DNA of 64,000 nt, taken from positions 62,001 through 126,000 of the forward strand of contig NZ_JACHCE010000003.1 in the NCBI RefSeq assembly GCF_014200605.1, written 5' to 3'. The notes under the pieces are model-generated. The model saw nothing but the letters and a program-made list of their open reading frames with translations, ran no database searches and was not told the origin of the DNA. A program made the position numbers and the translations under genes. Numbering within the stretch: position 1 is the first letter of the stretch; each line of letters begins with the position of its first letter. This document shows positions 19,796 through 28,192 of the stretch, piece by piece. The DNA comes from Pedobacter cryoconitis (lineage in GTDB: Bacteria > Bacteroidota > Bacteroidia > Sphingobacteriales > Sphingobacteriaceae).

Positions 19796-20470
19796 TTATT
19801 GAGAAATATGTCCTATTATTTTTGCGGAGTTATTCCATGCCTTTTTTGCATCTCCGGCTTCAATACTTTTAACAAGCTGTTTGTGCTGATGACTGGTTTC
19901 TTTAAATATTTTAGTGTCTTTATAGACTTCCAGAAACCAGTTTCTCATGTGAATTGCGACCGATTTATACAGATCGATCAGGATTTCATTTCCTGAGGCT
20001 TCTGCAATAGAAATGTGAAACTGGATATCCGCATCAATACATTCTTCAAGCAGCTCATTTTTCGCGGCTTTATCACGCTTTTTTAACCAGTCATATATTT
20101 TTACCACATCAGCTTTGGTTCTGTTTAATGCTGCCTTTTCTGCAATTTTCATTTCGAGCAATTGCCTTACTTCGTCCAGGTCTTCCCAATCTGCACGCTT
20201 TAAACGTTGGGATAAAGGTTCTTTTATACCTGTTGCATTCTCCACAAAAGTACCAATACCCTGCTGGACCCTTAATAGACCACAATTTGCCAGGATTTTG
20301 ATGGCTTCTCTGATTGTAGAACGTCCAACCCCAAAGGACGACATCAATTCTGGTTCTATAGGCAGCTTTTCGTCTACTTTATAAGTGCCAAAGGCGATTT
20401 GCTGCTGTAATTTTTCGGCAACTTCGTCGGCTAATGATTTGCGGGAGATTAGTGTAGTTGTATTCATCAT
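19796..20470 (-). CDS. GntR-family transcriptional regulator, FadR/FCD subgroup
   Basis: 224 residues (223 if the second ATG at 20467 is used). Winged helix-turn-helix at about 12-80 (EKLQQQIAFGTYKVDEKLPIEPELMSSFGVGRSTIREAIKIL, then GIGTFV wing), followed by an all-helical FCD ligand-binding domain (90-220). It is probably the local repressor of the downstream MFS gene and of itself; a 13-bp palindrome abuts its start codon. The ligand is likely an organic acid or related metabolite, as in the family, but this is not shown. Confidence 0.88.
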   Translation of the reverse strand: MMNTTTLISRKSLADEVAEKLQQQIAFGTYKVDEKLPIEPELMSSFGVGRSTIREAIKILANCGLLRVQQGIGTFVENATGIKEPLSQRLKRADWEDLDEVRQLLEMKIAEKAALNRTKADVVKIYDWLKKRDKAAKNELLEECIDADIQFHISIAEASGNEILIDLYKSVAIHMRNWFLEVYKDTKIFKETSHQHKQLVKSIEAGDAKKAWNNSAKIIGHISQ

Positions 20471-20483
20471 ATCATCTGATGAT
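20471..20483. promoter_or_regulatory. Palindrome next to the FadR-type gene start
   Basis: ATCATC-T-GATGAT, a perfect palindrome around a central T, directly abutting the first ATG. A looser CATC-N5-GATG repeat occurs in the short gap before the MFS gene (about 19775-19787). Candidate autoregulatory operator; it differs from the TGGT-N3-ACCA type known for FadR. Confidence 0.35.
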
Positions 20484-20609
20484 TCAAATGTATTATAAAT
20501 ATTTTTATTCCCAAAAAAAGATCAGCAATAGTTTTATTATTGTAAATTTTATCCCCTTTTGTTTGAATACTAAAACATCTCAGTAAATTGGTTTAAACAG
20601 AATCAACTT

Positions 20610-21431
20610 ATGATGACTATAATTGCTGCTACCGATTTTTCCATTCTTGCTGACAATGCAGTGGAATATGCTGCTGCGATTGCAAAACATAAAAATGCAA
20701 AGCTGATCTTGTTTAATTCCTTTGTTATCCCGTTTCATGCTGCCAATACGCTTTTACCTGCATCGAGTATCCAGGCATTAATGATTGAGAATGAGATCCG
20801 TTTATTAGAGCGCTCTTTTTCTCTTTCCTACGATTATGAAATTGAGGTAGGACATGAATCTGCCTTTTCGTTTATTGAAGACGAATTGAAAGAAGTAATT
20901 CAGAAATATAAAGCTGAACTTGTTGTTTTAGGAATGCCTAAGAAAACACTGGAACAGGATCTTTGGGGAAATACAACTTCCTTTGCCATTAAGAATTTAA
21001 AAATCCCGGTACTGGCCGTACCGCAGAATGCCAGGTTTGAGGGAACAAAAAAAGTACTTTTTGCCTGCGATGTATTGCGTGGGTTATCTAAAAAAGCATT
21101 AGCAAGTATCAAAGAGGTAGCCTTAGACCTGGAGGCACAGGTAGAGGTTTTCAACGTCGATCAGACATTGGAGGTATTAAGATCAGAGCAGGAACATTCA
21201 ACAGTTGTCAATGCACTGGATGATGGATTAGATGGGATTACCTATTACTATAAAAATGTGAAATCATTTATGGTTATCCGGGAAATAGAAAAAGAGATTA
21301 TTGAATTTCAGGCCGATCTGCTGATTATGGTTCCAAAAAAATATGGCTTCTGGGCCAATATTATTCACCGGAGTAAAACACGTGTAATGGCCTCAGGATT
21401 GAACATCCCTTTACTTTCCATCCCTCTATAA
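20610..21431 (+). CDS. Tandem universal stress protein (UspA family)
   Basis: 273 residues made of two Usp domains (about 1-140 and 147-273). The first starts TIIAATDFSILADNAVEYAAAIAKHKNAKL and ends GMPKKTLEQDLWGNTTSFAIKNLKIPVLAVP. The glycine-rich ATP motif G-2X-G-9X-G(S/T) is not intact in either half, so ATP binding is doubtful. Cytoplasmic. The start is ambiguous between ATGs at 20610 and 20613. Divergent from the FadR-type gene. Confidence 0.88.
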   Translation: MMTIIAATDFSILADNAVEYAAAIAKHKNAKLILFNSFVIPFHAANTLLPASSIQALMIENEIRLLERSFSLSYDYEIEVGHESAFSFIEDELKEVIQKYKAELVVLGMPKKTLEQDLWGNTTSFAIKNLKIPVLAVPQNARFEGTKKVLFACDVLRGLSKKALASIKEVALDLEAQVEVFNVDQTLEVLRSEQEHSTVVNALDDGLDGITYYYKNVKSFMVIREIEKEIIEFQADLLIMVPKKYGFWANIIHRSKTRVMASGLNIPLLSIPL

Positions 21432-21519
21432 ATCAATCAGTCCGATCAATCGGTTTTATCAATCAATACTATTAAAACAATCAATTATAACAATCGAAAA
21501 GCAGTACCGATATTTGAGT

Positions 21520-21705
21520 ATGAAAAAGATACTATTGGGCTTAAGCTTTATTGGCCTGTTATTTTACTCCTGCCAGAGTAAGGAGAAACAAAAAATACAA
21601 CCGTCAACAACAGATCACAAGGTTTCTCAACAAGTTCACCACAAATTGCAGACGGATTCAGTTCATACCAGCAATAAAGTTGATTACCTGAATGAAATCC
21701 CGTAA
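21520..21705 (+). CDS. Small lipoprotein, 61 residues
   Basis: ATG at 21520 gives MKKILLGLSFIGLLFYSCQS, a classic short signal peptide with the lipobox cysteine at residue 18. The mature part (about 44 residues) is hydrophilic and rich in Lys, Gln, His and Ser, with no domain I know. A TTG six bases upstream is in frame, but the ATG fits signal peptides better. A long hairpin overlaps the stop codon. Confidence 0.6.
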   Translation: MKKILLGLSFIGLLFYSCQSKEKQKIQPSTTDHKVSQQVHHKLQTDSVHTSNKVDYLNEIP

Positions 21706-21742
21706 GTCTAAAAGGATCTTCAACTGAATAACCTTTTAGACT
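21705..21742. terminator. Hairpin between convergent genes
   Basis: Perfect 11-bp arms AGTCTAAAAGG (21705-21715) and CCTTTTAGACT (21732-21742), loop 16 nt. It begins at the last base of the small lipoprotein's stop and lies 11 bases from the convergent NuiA-like gene's end, so it can serve both. Confidence 0.7.
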
Positions 21743-21753
21743 GAAGATATTTT

Positions 21754-22152
21754 TTAGGTTTCGATAGCGTATGTTGATAGGGAAATACAGCTACCATCAG
21801 GCTGATAGGCAGTAATAATGATCGGAACATGTACTCCTCCCTCTATTCTTTTCACTGCTATATCAGAGAAATTTGCTTTCAAATAAGCATATATAGCGGT
21901 AAACTTATTTGCATTATCCACCATATAGTGATCTCCCGGATCGGCCCTTTTCACCAGGTAGGCAAAGAATTCATCAGGATCCAGTGTTTTTAAAGTGCCG
22001 GGATTTTCACTGTTTAATTCAATAAGCTTTTTATCCAATTGATCTTTTGGCAACTGTCCGAGATTTTCTATAAGCAGAGGGGCTTCAGATTCACTGAAAA
22101 ACAGCAGGTCCTTTGTTTTTTCTGATAACCCTGATAAGATTTGATTTTCCAT
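21754..22152 (-). CDS. NuiA-like nuclease inhibitor family protein
   Basis: 132 residues, cytoplasmic. The N-terminal LLFFSESEAPLLI and the C-terminal LSTYAIET match what I remember of Anabaena NuiA (LLFMSESEYPFEV and the STKVVET end), as do DPDEFFAYLVKRADPGDHYMVDNANKFTAIYAYLKANF (helical middle) and length. NuiA binds and blocks the sugar-non-specific nuclease NucA. No such nuclease is encoded in the window, so the target here may be elsewhere or the protein may have another role. Call rests on recalled sequence, not an alignment run. Confidence 0.7.
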   Translation of the reverse strand: MENQILSGLSEKTKDLLFFSESEAPLLIENLGQLPKDQLDKKLIELNSENPGTLKTLDPDEFFAYLVKRADPGDHYMVDNANKFTAIYAYLKANFSDIAVKRIEGGVHVPIIITAYQPDGSCISLSTYAIET

Positions 22153-22250
22153 TTCGGTGAGATTATATTCTAAAATAACGTATTAGTATCAATTAAAATA
22201 TATGATGGTAAAGAATAACAAAAATTTCATCTTTGGGTAACAGCCATAAA

Positions 22251-22284
22251 AAAGGCATCTGATCATTTAGGATCAGATGCCTTT
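22251..22284 (-). terminator. Terminator of the metalloprotease gene
   Basis: Perfect 14-bp stem AAAGGCATCTGATC / GATCAGATGCCTTT with a 6-nt loop. On the minus strand the stem is followed by TTTT. It starts 27 bases after the protease stop. Confidence 0.88.
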
Positions 22285-22310
22285 CCCGGGCCAATTAACA
22301 TTTGATTTAA

Positions 22311-23201
22311 TTATTTTACAGGATAAAGTGCTTTGATAGCAATGATATCATTTGCAGTAAACGGACGGCTTGAAGAACCAGCACAGGCCAGCATCCATGA
22401 ATCCGGATCTGCACCTGCCGGTGTGCCAGGAATAAGAACGGCGCCATCAGTGCCTTTTCCTTCATCCCATATAGAACCTGCATCGTAAGCATCTTTATCA
22501 CAACTATAGTTTCTATTTGCATAGTCTGTATGCCTGAAACCAATCGCATGACCAATTTCATGCGCAATTACAGTCGCTAATAACTCGTTTTGTTTATAGT
22601 CTTTGTTATAATACGTATTACTCAACTTAATTGGAGTTGCCGGATTTCCATTTTTCGGGAAACCTGCCGATTGACCAAGTACAGTATATACTTTACCATT
22701 CTGAGTGATAGTCCCTAAATTTGCACCATTGATTAAGATATCAGTTTTAGTTTTAGATGCTGAATCCAATAGATTAAAAGTAAGTTTTACACCCAGATCA
22801 TTATAGCGTTTAACGGCTGCCTTTGTTGCATCAGTAAAGACTTTTTGTGATGCTCCTGCATCAACTCTTACATTGATTACTTTGGGTAAACCTGTTACAA
22901 TATTAGTAGAACGGTATTGCTCTGTTTTGGGACCAGATTTTAGTTCTGCTATATAGTTTTGCTGTGCAGCAAGGTCTTCCATCGTCAGAAAAATATCTCC
23001 TTCAATTAAATAACCGCCATCTTTTTTAATAGCGCCTTCGGGAGACAGACCTGCTTTGGCTATAGAAGACTGCTCGTCTTTAGTTAAATTTGAATTTTGT
23101 TCCGTCGATGGAACATCTGATTTGCCGTTTTTTTTACAGCTGATAAATACCGTAATCCCTAATATCAGGATAATCAGGCTTAAATAGGATTTAGTTTTCA
23201 T
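22311..23201 (-). CDS. Secreted zinc metalloprotease, M57-like lipoprotein
   Basis: 296 residues. Signal peptide with lipobox FISC (lipidated Cys22). The metzincin zinc motif HEIGHAIGFRH spans 214-224 (His214, Glu215, His218, His224), and a Met in DSWMLAC may be the Met-turn. This matches the dual-action HEIGH peptidase family M57 in layout: pro-like region about 25-100, catalytic domain after that, C-terminal FTANDIIAIKALYP typical of matrixin-like proteases. Expected on the cell surface or in the periplasm. Substrate unknown. Confidence 0.85.
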   Translation of the reverse strand: MKTKSYLSLIILILGITVFISCKKNGKSDVPSTEQNSNLTKDEQSSIAKAGLSPEGAIKKDGGYLIEGDIFLTMEDLAAQQNYIAELKSGPKTEQYRSTNIVTGLPKVINVRVDAGASQKVFTDATKAAVKRYNDLGVKLTFNLLDSASKTKTDILINGANLGTITQNGKVYTVLGQSAGFPKNGNPATPIKLSNTYYNKDYKQNELLATVIAHEIGHAIGFRHTDYANRNYSCDKDAYDAGSIWDEGKGTDGAVLIPGTPAGADPDSWMLACAGSSSRPFTANDIIAIKALYPVK

Positions 23202-23500
23202 AGGTAGATAGGTTAGTAGTTAATTGGCCCCGTTAATCAAAATCGGTTAGATTTTTTTTGCTGGTAGTAAAACCTTCTATTAAGTTTGGGGCTTATCAGA
23301 AGATGAGAGACGTTAAATACTTGATATCAACAGTCGTAAAAATAGGAGAACCACCTATATGTCTTATTCCTTCGGCCTTTTTTTTACGCGAACTATTCCA
23401 ATATCGCCGCTAAATCCTGTTTGAGGACAGTTATAATAATAAAAACTTACGTTAATGCTTACCTAAATAGGTTTAGCTTTTTCAAAAAGATCTTTTATCC
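23202..23500. other. Intergenic region
   Basis: Between two minus-strand genes. Contains poly-T and poly-A tracts and a weak AAAAGATCTTTT palindrome near 23485 that might help end the downstream-to-left reading. No gene seen. Confidence 0.4.
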
Positions 23501-24250
23501 TTATTTAATTTTCAGATATGCACCTCTTAAAGTTGCATTGGTACCGCTAAAACCACAAGCACCAGGATCATCATCTACCGCACTGATTTTTAAAAACCCA
23601 TCATAAAAATCAACTCTGAACCTGCAGTTTTTATTGACTTCAATAATAAATTCATCATTATTGAGGGTCAGGCCACTACCGCTGGCATTGGCTGTATCTC
23701 TTATTTTTTCACCAGTAACCGTGCCTATAACATAGCTGTAGGTACCATTTTTTTCTTTTGTAATCTTAATCACGCCATCAAATCCTGTTTCTGCATAATG
23801 ATAAGCATACTCTCCTTCTACATTTCTATTTGCAGAGATTTCCTGTTTAATGCTTTCATGAGATTTAAAGACCACGTTAATAGGGTAGCTGTCATCAGAT
23901 TTTGTTGATCCCCATTCCCCATCAATATTCAGGTTTTTCAAATCTGCACGGATTACACCACTGACATTTCCATTTTTCTGGAATTCTGCTAATGTAAAAT
24001 CATTTCCATTTTCAGAATAAACACCAATAATTTTAACCGGTAAGACAGGTTTAGCATCTAAATATTTTATTTCCCCAAAAACGGTATGATCCCCCAGAAT
24101 AGTAAGGCTAAGTTCTACCGGAATATTTTTGTTAATAAAGCCTGCATAGTTAAACTTATCCTGCGCCGATGTTCCTGCTGTCTTCTCTTGTGCATTGCAA
24201 AAACTGATGGTAAATAATAAGATGACGAATAAATTTTTTATAGTGGACAT
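23501..24250 (-). CDS. Exported protein of unknown function
   Basis: 249 residues from the ATG at 24250, which gives MSTIKNLFVILLFTISFCNAQ, a good signal peptide cut after NAQ. An open frame reaches further upstream to 24283, but the added residues would bury the signal peptide. The mature part is rich in beta strands with GxxGE turns (HTVFGEIKYLD, NIDGEWGS, NVEGEYAYHYAETGFDGVIKI) and looks like a lipocalin- or beta-barrel-like fold. I do not recognise the family. Confidence 0.65.
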   Translation of the reverse strand: MSTIKNLFVILLFTISFCNAQEKTAGTSAQDKFNYAGFINKNIPVELSLTILGDHTVFGEIKYLDAKPVLPVKIIGVYSENGNDFTLAEFQKNGNVSGVIRADLKNLNIDGEWGSTKSDDSYPINVVFKSHESIKQEISANRNVEGEYAYHYAETGFDGVIKITKEKNGTYSYVIGTVTGEKIRDTANASGSGLTLNNDEFIIEVNKNCRFRVDFYDGFLKISAVDDDPGACGFSGTNATLRGAYLKIK

Positions 24251-24381
24251 TTTATTTAACAGATTTAATTCTCCCTGGAACAAAAGTATCAGTTTCTAAG
24301 CAGACAAATGAATCATTTAAAATGAGATCACTGCTATGACTTACCTATGATTTTCTGTATATTTAGATAAATCAATAAGAT

Positions 24382-25308
24382 ATGGTTAAGAATAATTGGC
24401 CGGAACTGAAATTTGAGAACCTGAAAGATACACTTGCCACTGTACAGTTATGGACGCAGATAGTTGGAAAGATCAGACTGGTAAAAACACCATGGTTAAA
24501 CCATTCGTGGCATGTAACACTATATGTATCCGGAATGGGGCTCACTACCGGAAGCATCCCCTATCACAATGGTCTGTTTCAAATAGATTTTGATTTTACG
24601 ACTCATCAGCTGATTATCACTTCCAGTGCTAATGGACAGCAGCATATGAACTTGTATCCACGTACTGTAGCCAGCTTTTATGAAGAACTTTTCGAGAAAC
24701 TTCATCTTTTAGAAATTGATGCAGAAATCTATGCGAAACCAAATGAGATAGAGGTTGCTATTCCATTTCAAAAAGATGACATTCATTGTCATTACGATGA
24801 AAAGCAAATAGTTGCTTTTTGGCAGGCGCTGGTCAGAATAGACGCTGTCTTTCTCGGCTTCAGGGCAAAGTTTAGTGGAAAATGCAGTCCGGTTCATTTC
24901 TTTTGGGGAGGATTTGATCTTGCCGTAACCCGGTTTTCAGGGAGAACGGCTCCTAAGCATTCTGGTGGGATGCCTAATATGCCATTGGATGTTATGCAGG
25001 AGGCTTATTCTCATGAGGTAAGCAGCTGTGGTTTTTGGCCTGGCAATGAGAATTTCCCTCATCCGGTTTTTTATGCCTATTGCTATCCAACACCAGAAAC
25101 TTTCAAAGATCAGCCTGTTAAACCTGAAAAAGCATTCTTCAGCCATGATTTAGGTGAATTTATTCTTCATTATGATGAGGTGAGAAATGCCCCCGATCCG
25201 GAAAAATTTCTAATGGATTTTCTGCAATCTACTTATGAAGCAGCAGCGATAACCGGAAACTGGGACAGAACTGCCCTTGAATGCGATTTTTCATATTTAG
25301 AACCGTAG
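24382..25308 (+). CDS. DUF5996 family protein
   Basis: 308 residues, cytoplasmic. The opening WPELKFENLKDTLATVQLWTQIVGKIRL and the middle VHFFWGGFDLAVTRFSGR, then CGFWPGN and AYCYPTPETF, are the conserved blocks of DUF5996. The function of the family is unknown. The gene is monocistronic, divergent from the exported protein, and a TATATTTA element (24358-24365) sits just before the ATG. Confidence 0.85.
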   Translation: MVKNNWPELKFENLKDTLATVQLWTQIVGKIRLVKTPWLNHSWHVTLYVSGMGLTTGSIPYHNGLFQIDFDFTTHQLIITSSANGQQHMNLYPRTVASFYEELFEKLHLLEIDAEIYAKPNEIEVAIPFQKDDIHCHYDEKQIVAFWQALVRIDAVFLGFRAKFSGKCSPVHFFWGGFDLAVTRFSGRTAPKHSGGMPNMPLDVMQEAYSHEVSSCGFWPGNENFPHPVFYAYCYPTPETFKDQPVKPEKAFFSHDLGEFILHYDEVRNAPDPEKFLMDFLQSTYEAAAITGNWDRTALECDFSYLEP

Positions 25309-25344
25309 CTGGCCGACATAACTAATTACCTGGCCCTGATTTGA

Positions 25345-25375
25345 TTTGAAACCTTCTCTGAATACCTTAACTTTG
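25345..25375 (+). promoter_or_regulatory. Consensus Bacteroidota promoter of the Crp-like gene
   Basis: TTTG at 25345-25348, spacer exactly 19 bases, TAACTTTG at 25368-25375. Both elements match the primary sigma consensus perfectly. Predicted leader is about 20 nt. Confidence 0.8.
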
Positions 25376-25400
25376 TGATCATCTTTTATAACCGGCCACA

Positions 25401-25964
25401 ATGCATGATAAACTAAGGGAACATATAGAAAAAATAGTACCGCTTAGTGATGATGAATTTGCATTTGTCTGTACTCATTTTACTCCTAAAAAGTTTAAGA
25501 AACATCAATTCCTTATCCAGGAAGGGGAAGCAGTTAAGTATTCTTATTTTATAATTACAGGACTTTTAAAGCTTGTACATACTGATGAGACCGGAAAACA
25601 GCGCATTGTTTCTTTTGCGATGGAAGACTGGTGGGAAAGTGATTACTATGCGTTTTATACGCAAACTCTGGCCACCATGTCTCTGGAATGCGTTGAAAAC
25701 ACTGAAGTCTTATGTCTCTCGTTCGAAGATTATAGAAAGTTATGTGATGGTCTTCAGAAGATGGAACGTTTCTTTCTCGAAAAATCGAATTTTGGCTTTA
25801 TCGCGTCACAGCGGCGCATCATATCCTGGCTGACTTCTAATGCAAAAGAGCGCTATGAGCAGCTGCTTAAACAATATCCTGCACTGATTCAGCGCGTCCC
25901 TAAAAGCCTCCTTGCTTCTTACCTGGGGGTTTCCCGCGAAACATTAAGCCGGTTATCTCCTTAG
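25401..25964 (+). CDS. Crp/Fnr family transcriptional regulator
   Basis: 187 residues: cNMP-binding-type domain (about 10-125; QFLIQEGEAVKYSYFIITGLLKLVH) and a C-terminal helix-turn-helix ending YLGVSRETLSRLSP. The recognition helix RETLSR has the same Arg, Glu and Arg that contact TGTGA half-sites in E. coli CRP (RETVGR). Consistent with that, TGTGA-N6-TCACT begins at the base after its own stop codon, in front of ridA. The sensor domain lacks Fnr-type cysteine ligands for an iron-sulfur cluster near the N-terminus. Ligand unknown. It ends unusually close to the recognition helix, leaving no extra C-terminal extension. Confidence 0.9.
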   Translation: MHDKLREHIEKIVPLSDDEFAFVCTHFTPKKFKKHQFLIQEGEAVKYSYFIITGLLKLVHTDETGKQRIVSFAMEDWWESDYYAFYTQTLATMSLECVENTEVLCLSFEDYRKLCDGLQKMERFFLEKSNFGFIASQRRIISWLTSNAKERYEQLLKQYPALIQRVPKSLLASYLGVSRETLSRLSP

Positions 25965-25980
25965 TGTGATAAATATCACT
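25965..25980. promoter_or_regulatory. CRP-type operator TGTGATAAATATCACT
   Basis: TGTGA-N6-TCACT, 9 of 10 conserved positions of the E. coli CRP box, starting directly after the stop of the Crp-like gene and 104 bases before the RidA start. A similar site is found after the second Crp-like gene (54308-54323). Confidence 0.6.
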
Positions 25981-26084
25981 TGATAATCGTGCGGTTTGTC
26001 AAGCCTCTATTCCAGCTGTTATTCACAAATTGCAGGGTAAATTTTAAACACTGTGTCTGCAAGGACACAAAATAAAACCCTAAG

Positions 26085-26474
26085 ATGGAAATAAGAAATA
26101 TTAATCCCTGGAAATGGCAGGATGAACGCAGTTATTCGCAAGCTGTTGAAGTAAAAAATGTAGAAAGCACATTATATTGTTCAGGTCAGGCAGCTATAGA
26201 TGCTGACGGAATATCAAGTAATGAAGACATGAAATCTCAAATAATTCTGGCGCTGCAGAATTTGGAACAGGTAATCAGTGAGGCCGGATATGAGTGTAAA
26301 GGTATTGTCCGGTTAAATATCTACACTACTTCTACAGCAGAGCTTTGGCCTCATTTTAATATTTTTCAGGATTGGATAGCCAGGCATGGTATTAAACAAG
26401 CCCTTACTTTACTGGAAGTGAAAAGCCTTTTTGAAACATTAAAAGTTGAATTTGAAGCTACAGTTGTGAAATAA
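26085..26474 (+). CDS. RidA family protein
   Basis: 129 residues, the usual length for the RidA/YjgF/UK114 family, whose archetype deaminates reactive enamine/imine intermediates from PLP enzymes. Family blocks: YSQAVEVKNVESTLYCSGQAAIDADG, then LQNLEQVISEAGYECKGIVRLNIYTT. The arginine of the typical R-x-x-Y/V-x-V end is not obvious, so it may belong to one of the non-canonical Rid subgroups. Likely controlled by the adjacent Crp-like protein through the site upstream. Confidence 0.85.
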   Translation: MEIRNINPWKWQDERSYSQAVEVKNVESTLYCSGQAAIDADGISSNEDMKSQIILALQNLEQVISEAGYECKGIVRLNIYTTSTAELWPHFNIFQDWIARHGIKQALTLLEVKSLFETLKVEFEATVVK

Positions 26475-26501
26475 TCAGCTGTAGAACAAGGGTCTGTATC
26501 A

Positions 26502-28109
26502 TCAATGATGATCAGGCTCTTTTCCCATCAACTCGTTAACCTTTGCAGAAGTCTGATAAATAATTAAATCCATTTCTTTTACACAGCTATTTATCATTTT
26601 ATAATATTCTTCCTTCTCTTGCTGATCTGTTGTGCTTTCAATTAAGGATGATAATCCTAATATAGAAGCAACGGGTTTTCTTATCTCATGAGAATAGATC
26701 CATGCAATCTCTTTTAAAGTCTGATTCTGTTCATTAATCTGTTCTTCACGCTTTTTCCGTTCCGTTATCTCAGTAACAATATCAATATATCCCGAATGAC
26801 GGTCTTCTGCATCAAAAATTGGAGTGCTGTGAACCTCTACCCAGTAAGGATTACCACTCTTAGAATAATTAATAATTTCAATATTAAAAAAATCATTTAC
26901 CTGGATTGAGGCGGTAACAAAGTCTTTAGTGACTTGTTTGGTTTCAGGCCCATATAGTAAATCAAGTGGTAATTTACCTTTCAGCTCGTCCAGAGTATAT
27001 CCTGAAAGCTGTTCAAATGAAGAATTGACCCAGCTTATTTTCGCATCTGTGTCTTTAATAACTACGCCACTTTTAACCTTACTCACAACATCTGCCAACT
27101 GCTTGTTTTCTTCGTCTCTTTTTCTGAGGTCATCAATATCTTTAACTGCACCAATGATACGTTTAGGTTTACCATCATCTTCGGTCAGTAAATAGGCCTG
27201 GTCAAAAACATATCTATAAGTTCCATCTGCACACAATACCCTGTAAGTAGCATCCCAACGTTTTTTAGCTTGCTTAACAAATGATCTTAAACTGTCAATC
27301 ACCCTTTTACTATCAGATGGATGCATTTTCTCCATCCACCATTCGGGTGCAAAACCAGGTTGATGATCATAACCAAATAGCTGCTGTAAACCCGAATTCC
27401 AGGTTACCTGATTGGTAGTGAGGTCCCAGTCCCATATCGCATCATGTGTAGCTTTATTAACCAATTCATACCTTTCCAAGGTATTATTCAACATTAATTC
27501 ACGGTTAAAGGTGTCATTAATATCTTTTAATACGCCACTTATTTTATAAGGTTTCCCATCCTGATAAACTACCGTTCCGGCATGCCGTACATAGTGCCAT
27601 TCATTATCTATTTTTAAGCGATGGATATAATCCATCTCACCATCGATTACAGTTTTATCATGCTGTGCAAGGAATCCAGCCAAATCATCAGGATGTATCT
27701 GCTCCAGAAAAAATGACGCTGGTGTAATTGCTGCATTCGGCTCCAGACCAAACAATGCATACAAATTATCAGACCAGATAACTTCGTCTGTTTGCAGGAA
27801 GTACTCCCAGCCTGCAACTTTAGCCATTTTTTGCGCATAATACCATTGTTGCTGCTGCTTCCTGCTATTTTCCAAATCCTGCTGAAGATAAGACAACTCA
27901 CGTTTTTTGCCTTTATTATAAAGATTGACCAGGTAATGCAAAAGTAAAGCACTGAATCCGATGAATATAAATCCCTTCAGGCTATTGATTATAGCACGGT
28001 CTTTAACAGGCATTCCATCTATCAAAAAGGCAATTATCTGATCACTTAAGACAACCCAGATACAACCTATAATAACGTACAGTAGTACGATGTGATTTTT
28101 ATTTTTCAA
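26502..28109 (-). CDS. PAS-domain sensor protein with HisKA but no ATPase domain
   Basis: 535 residues from a TTG start (no ATG before the second membrane helix; an in-frame stop lies seven codons upstream). Two membrane helices (about 6-28 and 43-65), a short coiled coil, then three PAS domains (about 85-200, 215-325, 340-455) with PAC motifs, and HisKA-like IAWIYSHEIRKPVASILGLS with His474. The protein stops 61 residues later, where the HATPase domain should begin, so it cannot autophosphorylate by itself. It may be phosphorylated in trans or act as a scaffold. Convergent with ridA. Confidence 0.82.
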   Translation of the reverse strand: MKNKNHIVLLYVIIGCIWVVLSDQIIAFLIDGMPVKDRAIINSLKGFIFIGFSALLLHYLVNLYNKGKKRELSYLQQDLENSRKQQQQWYYAQKMAKVAGWEYFLQTDEVIWSDNLYALFGLEPNAAITPASFFLEQIHPDDLAGFLAQHDKTVIDGEMDYIHRLKIDNEWHYVRHAGTVVYQDGKPYKISGVLKDINDTFNRELMLNNTLERYELVNKATHDAIWDWDLTTNQVTWNSGLQQLFGYDHQPGFAPEWWMEKMHPSDSKRVIDSLRSFVKQAKKRWDATYRVLCADGTYRYVFDQAYLLTEDDGKPKRIIGAVKDIDDLRKRDEENKQLADVVSKVKSGVVIKDTDAKISWVNSSFEQLSGYTLDELKGKLPLDLLYGPETKQVTKDFVTASIQVNDFFNIEIINYSKSGNPYWVEVHSTPIFDAEDRHSGYIDIVTEITERKKREEQINEQNQTLKEIAWIYSHEIRKPVASILGLSSLIESTTDQQEKEEYYKMINSCVKEMDLIIYQTSAKVNELMGKEPDHH

Positions 28110-28129
28110 TTGACCGGGCTTATAAATTC

Positions 28130-28158
28130 AAGAGCCTGCTTTCATTAAACAGACTCTT
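28130..28158 (-). terminator. Weak hairpin after the macroglobulin gene
   Basis: 9-bp stem with one G-T pair (28130-28138 with 28150-28158), 11-nt loop, poor U-tract on the minus strand. It lies between the macroglobulin stop and the PAS gene start, so it may be leaky. Confidence 0.4.
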
Positions 28159-28192
28159 AAAAATAGCTATAAATATCGGTAATTTGTTGTTG

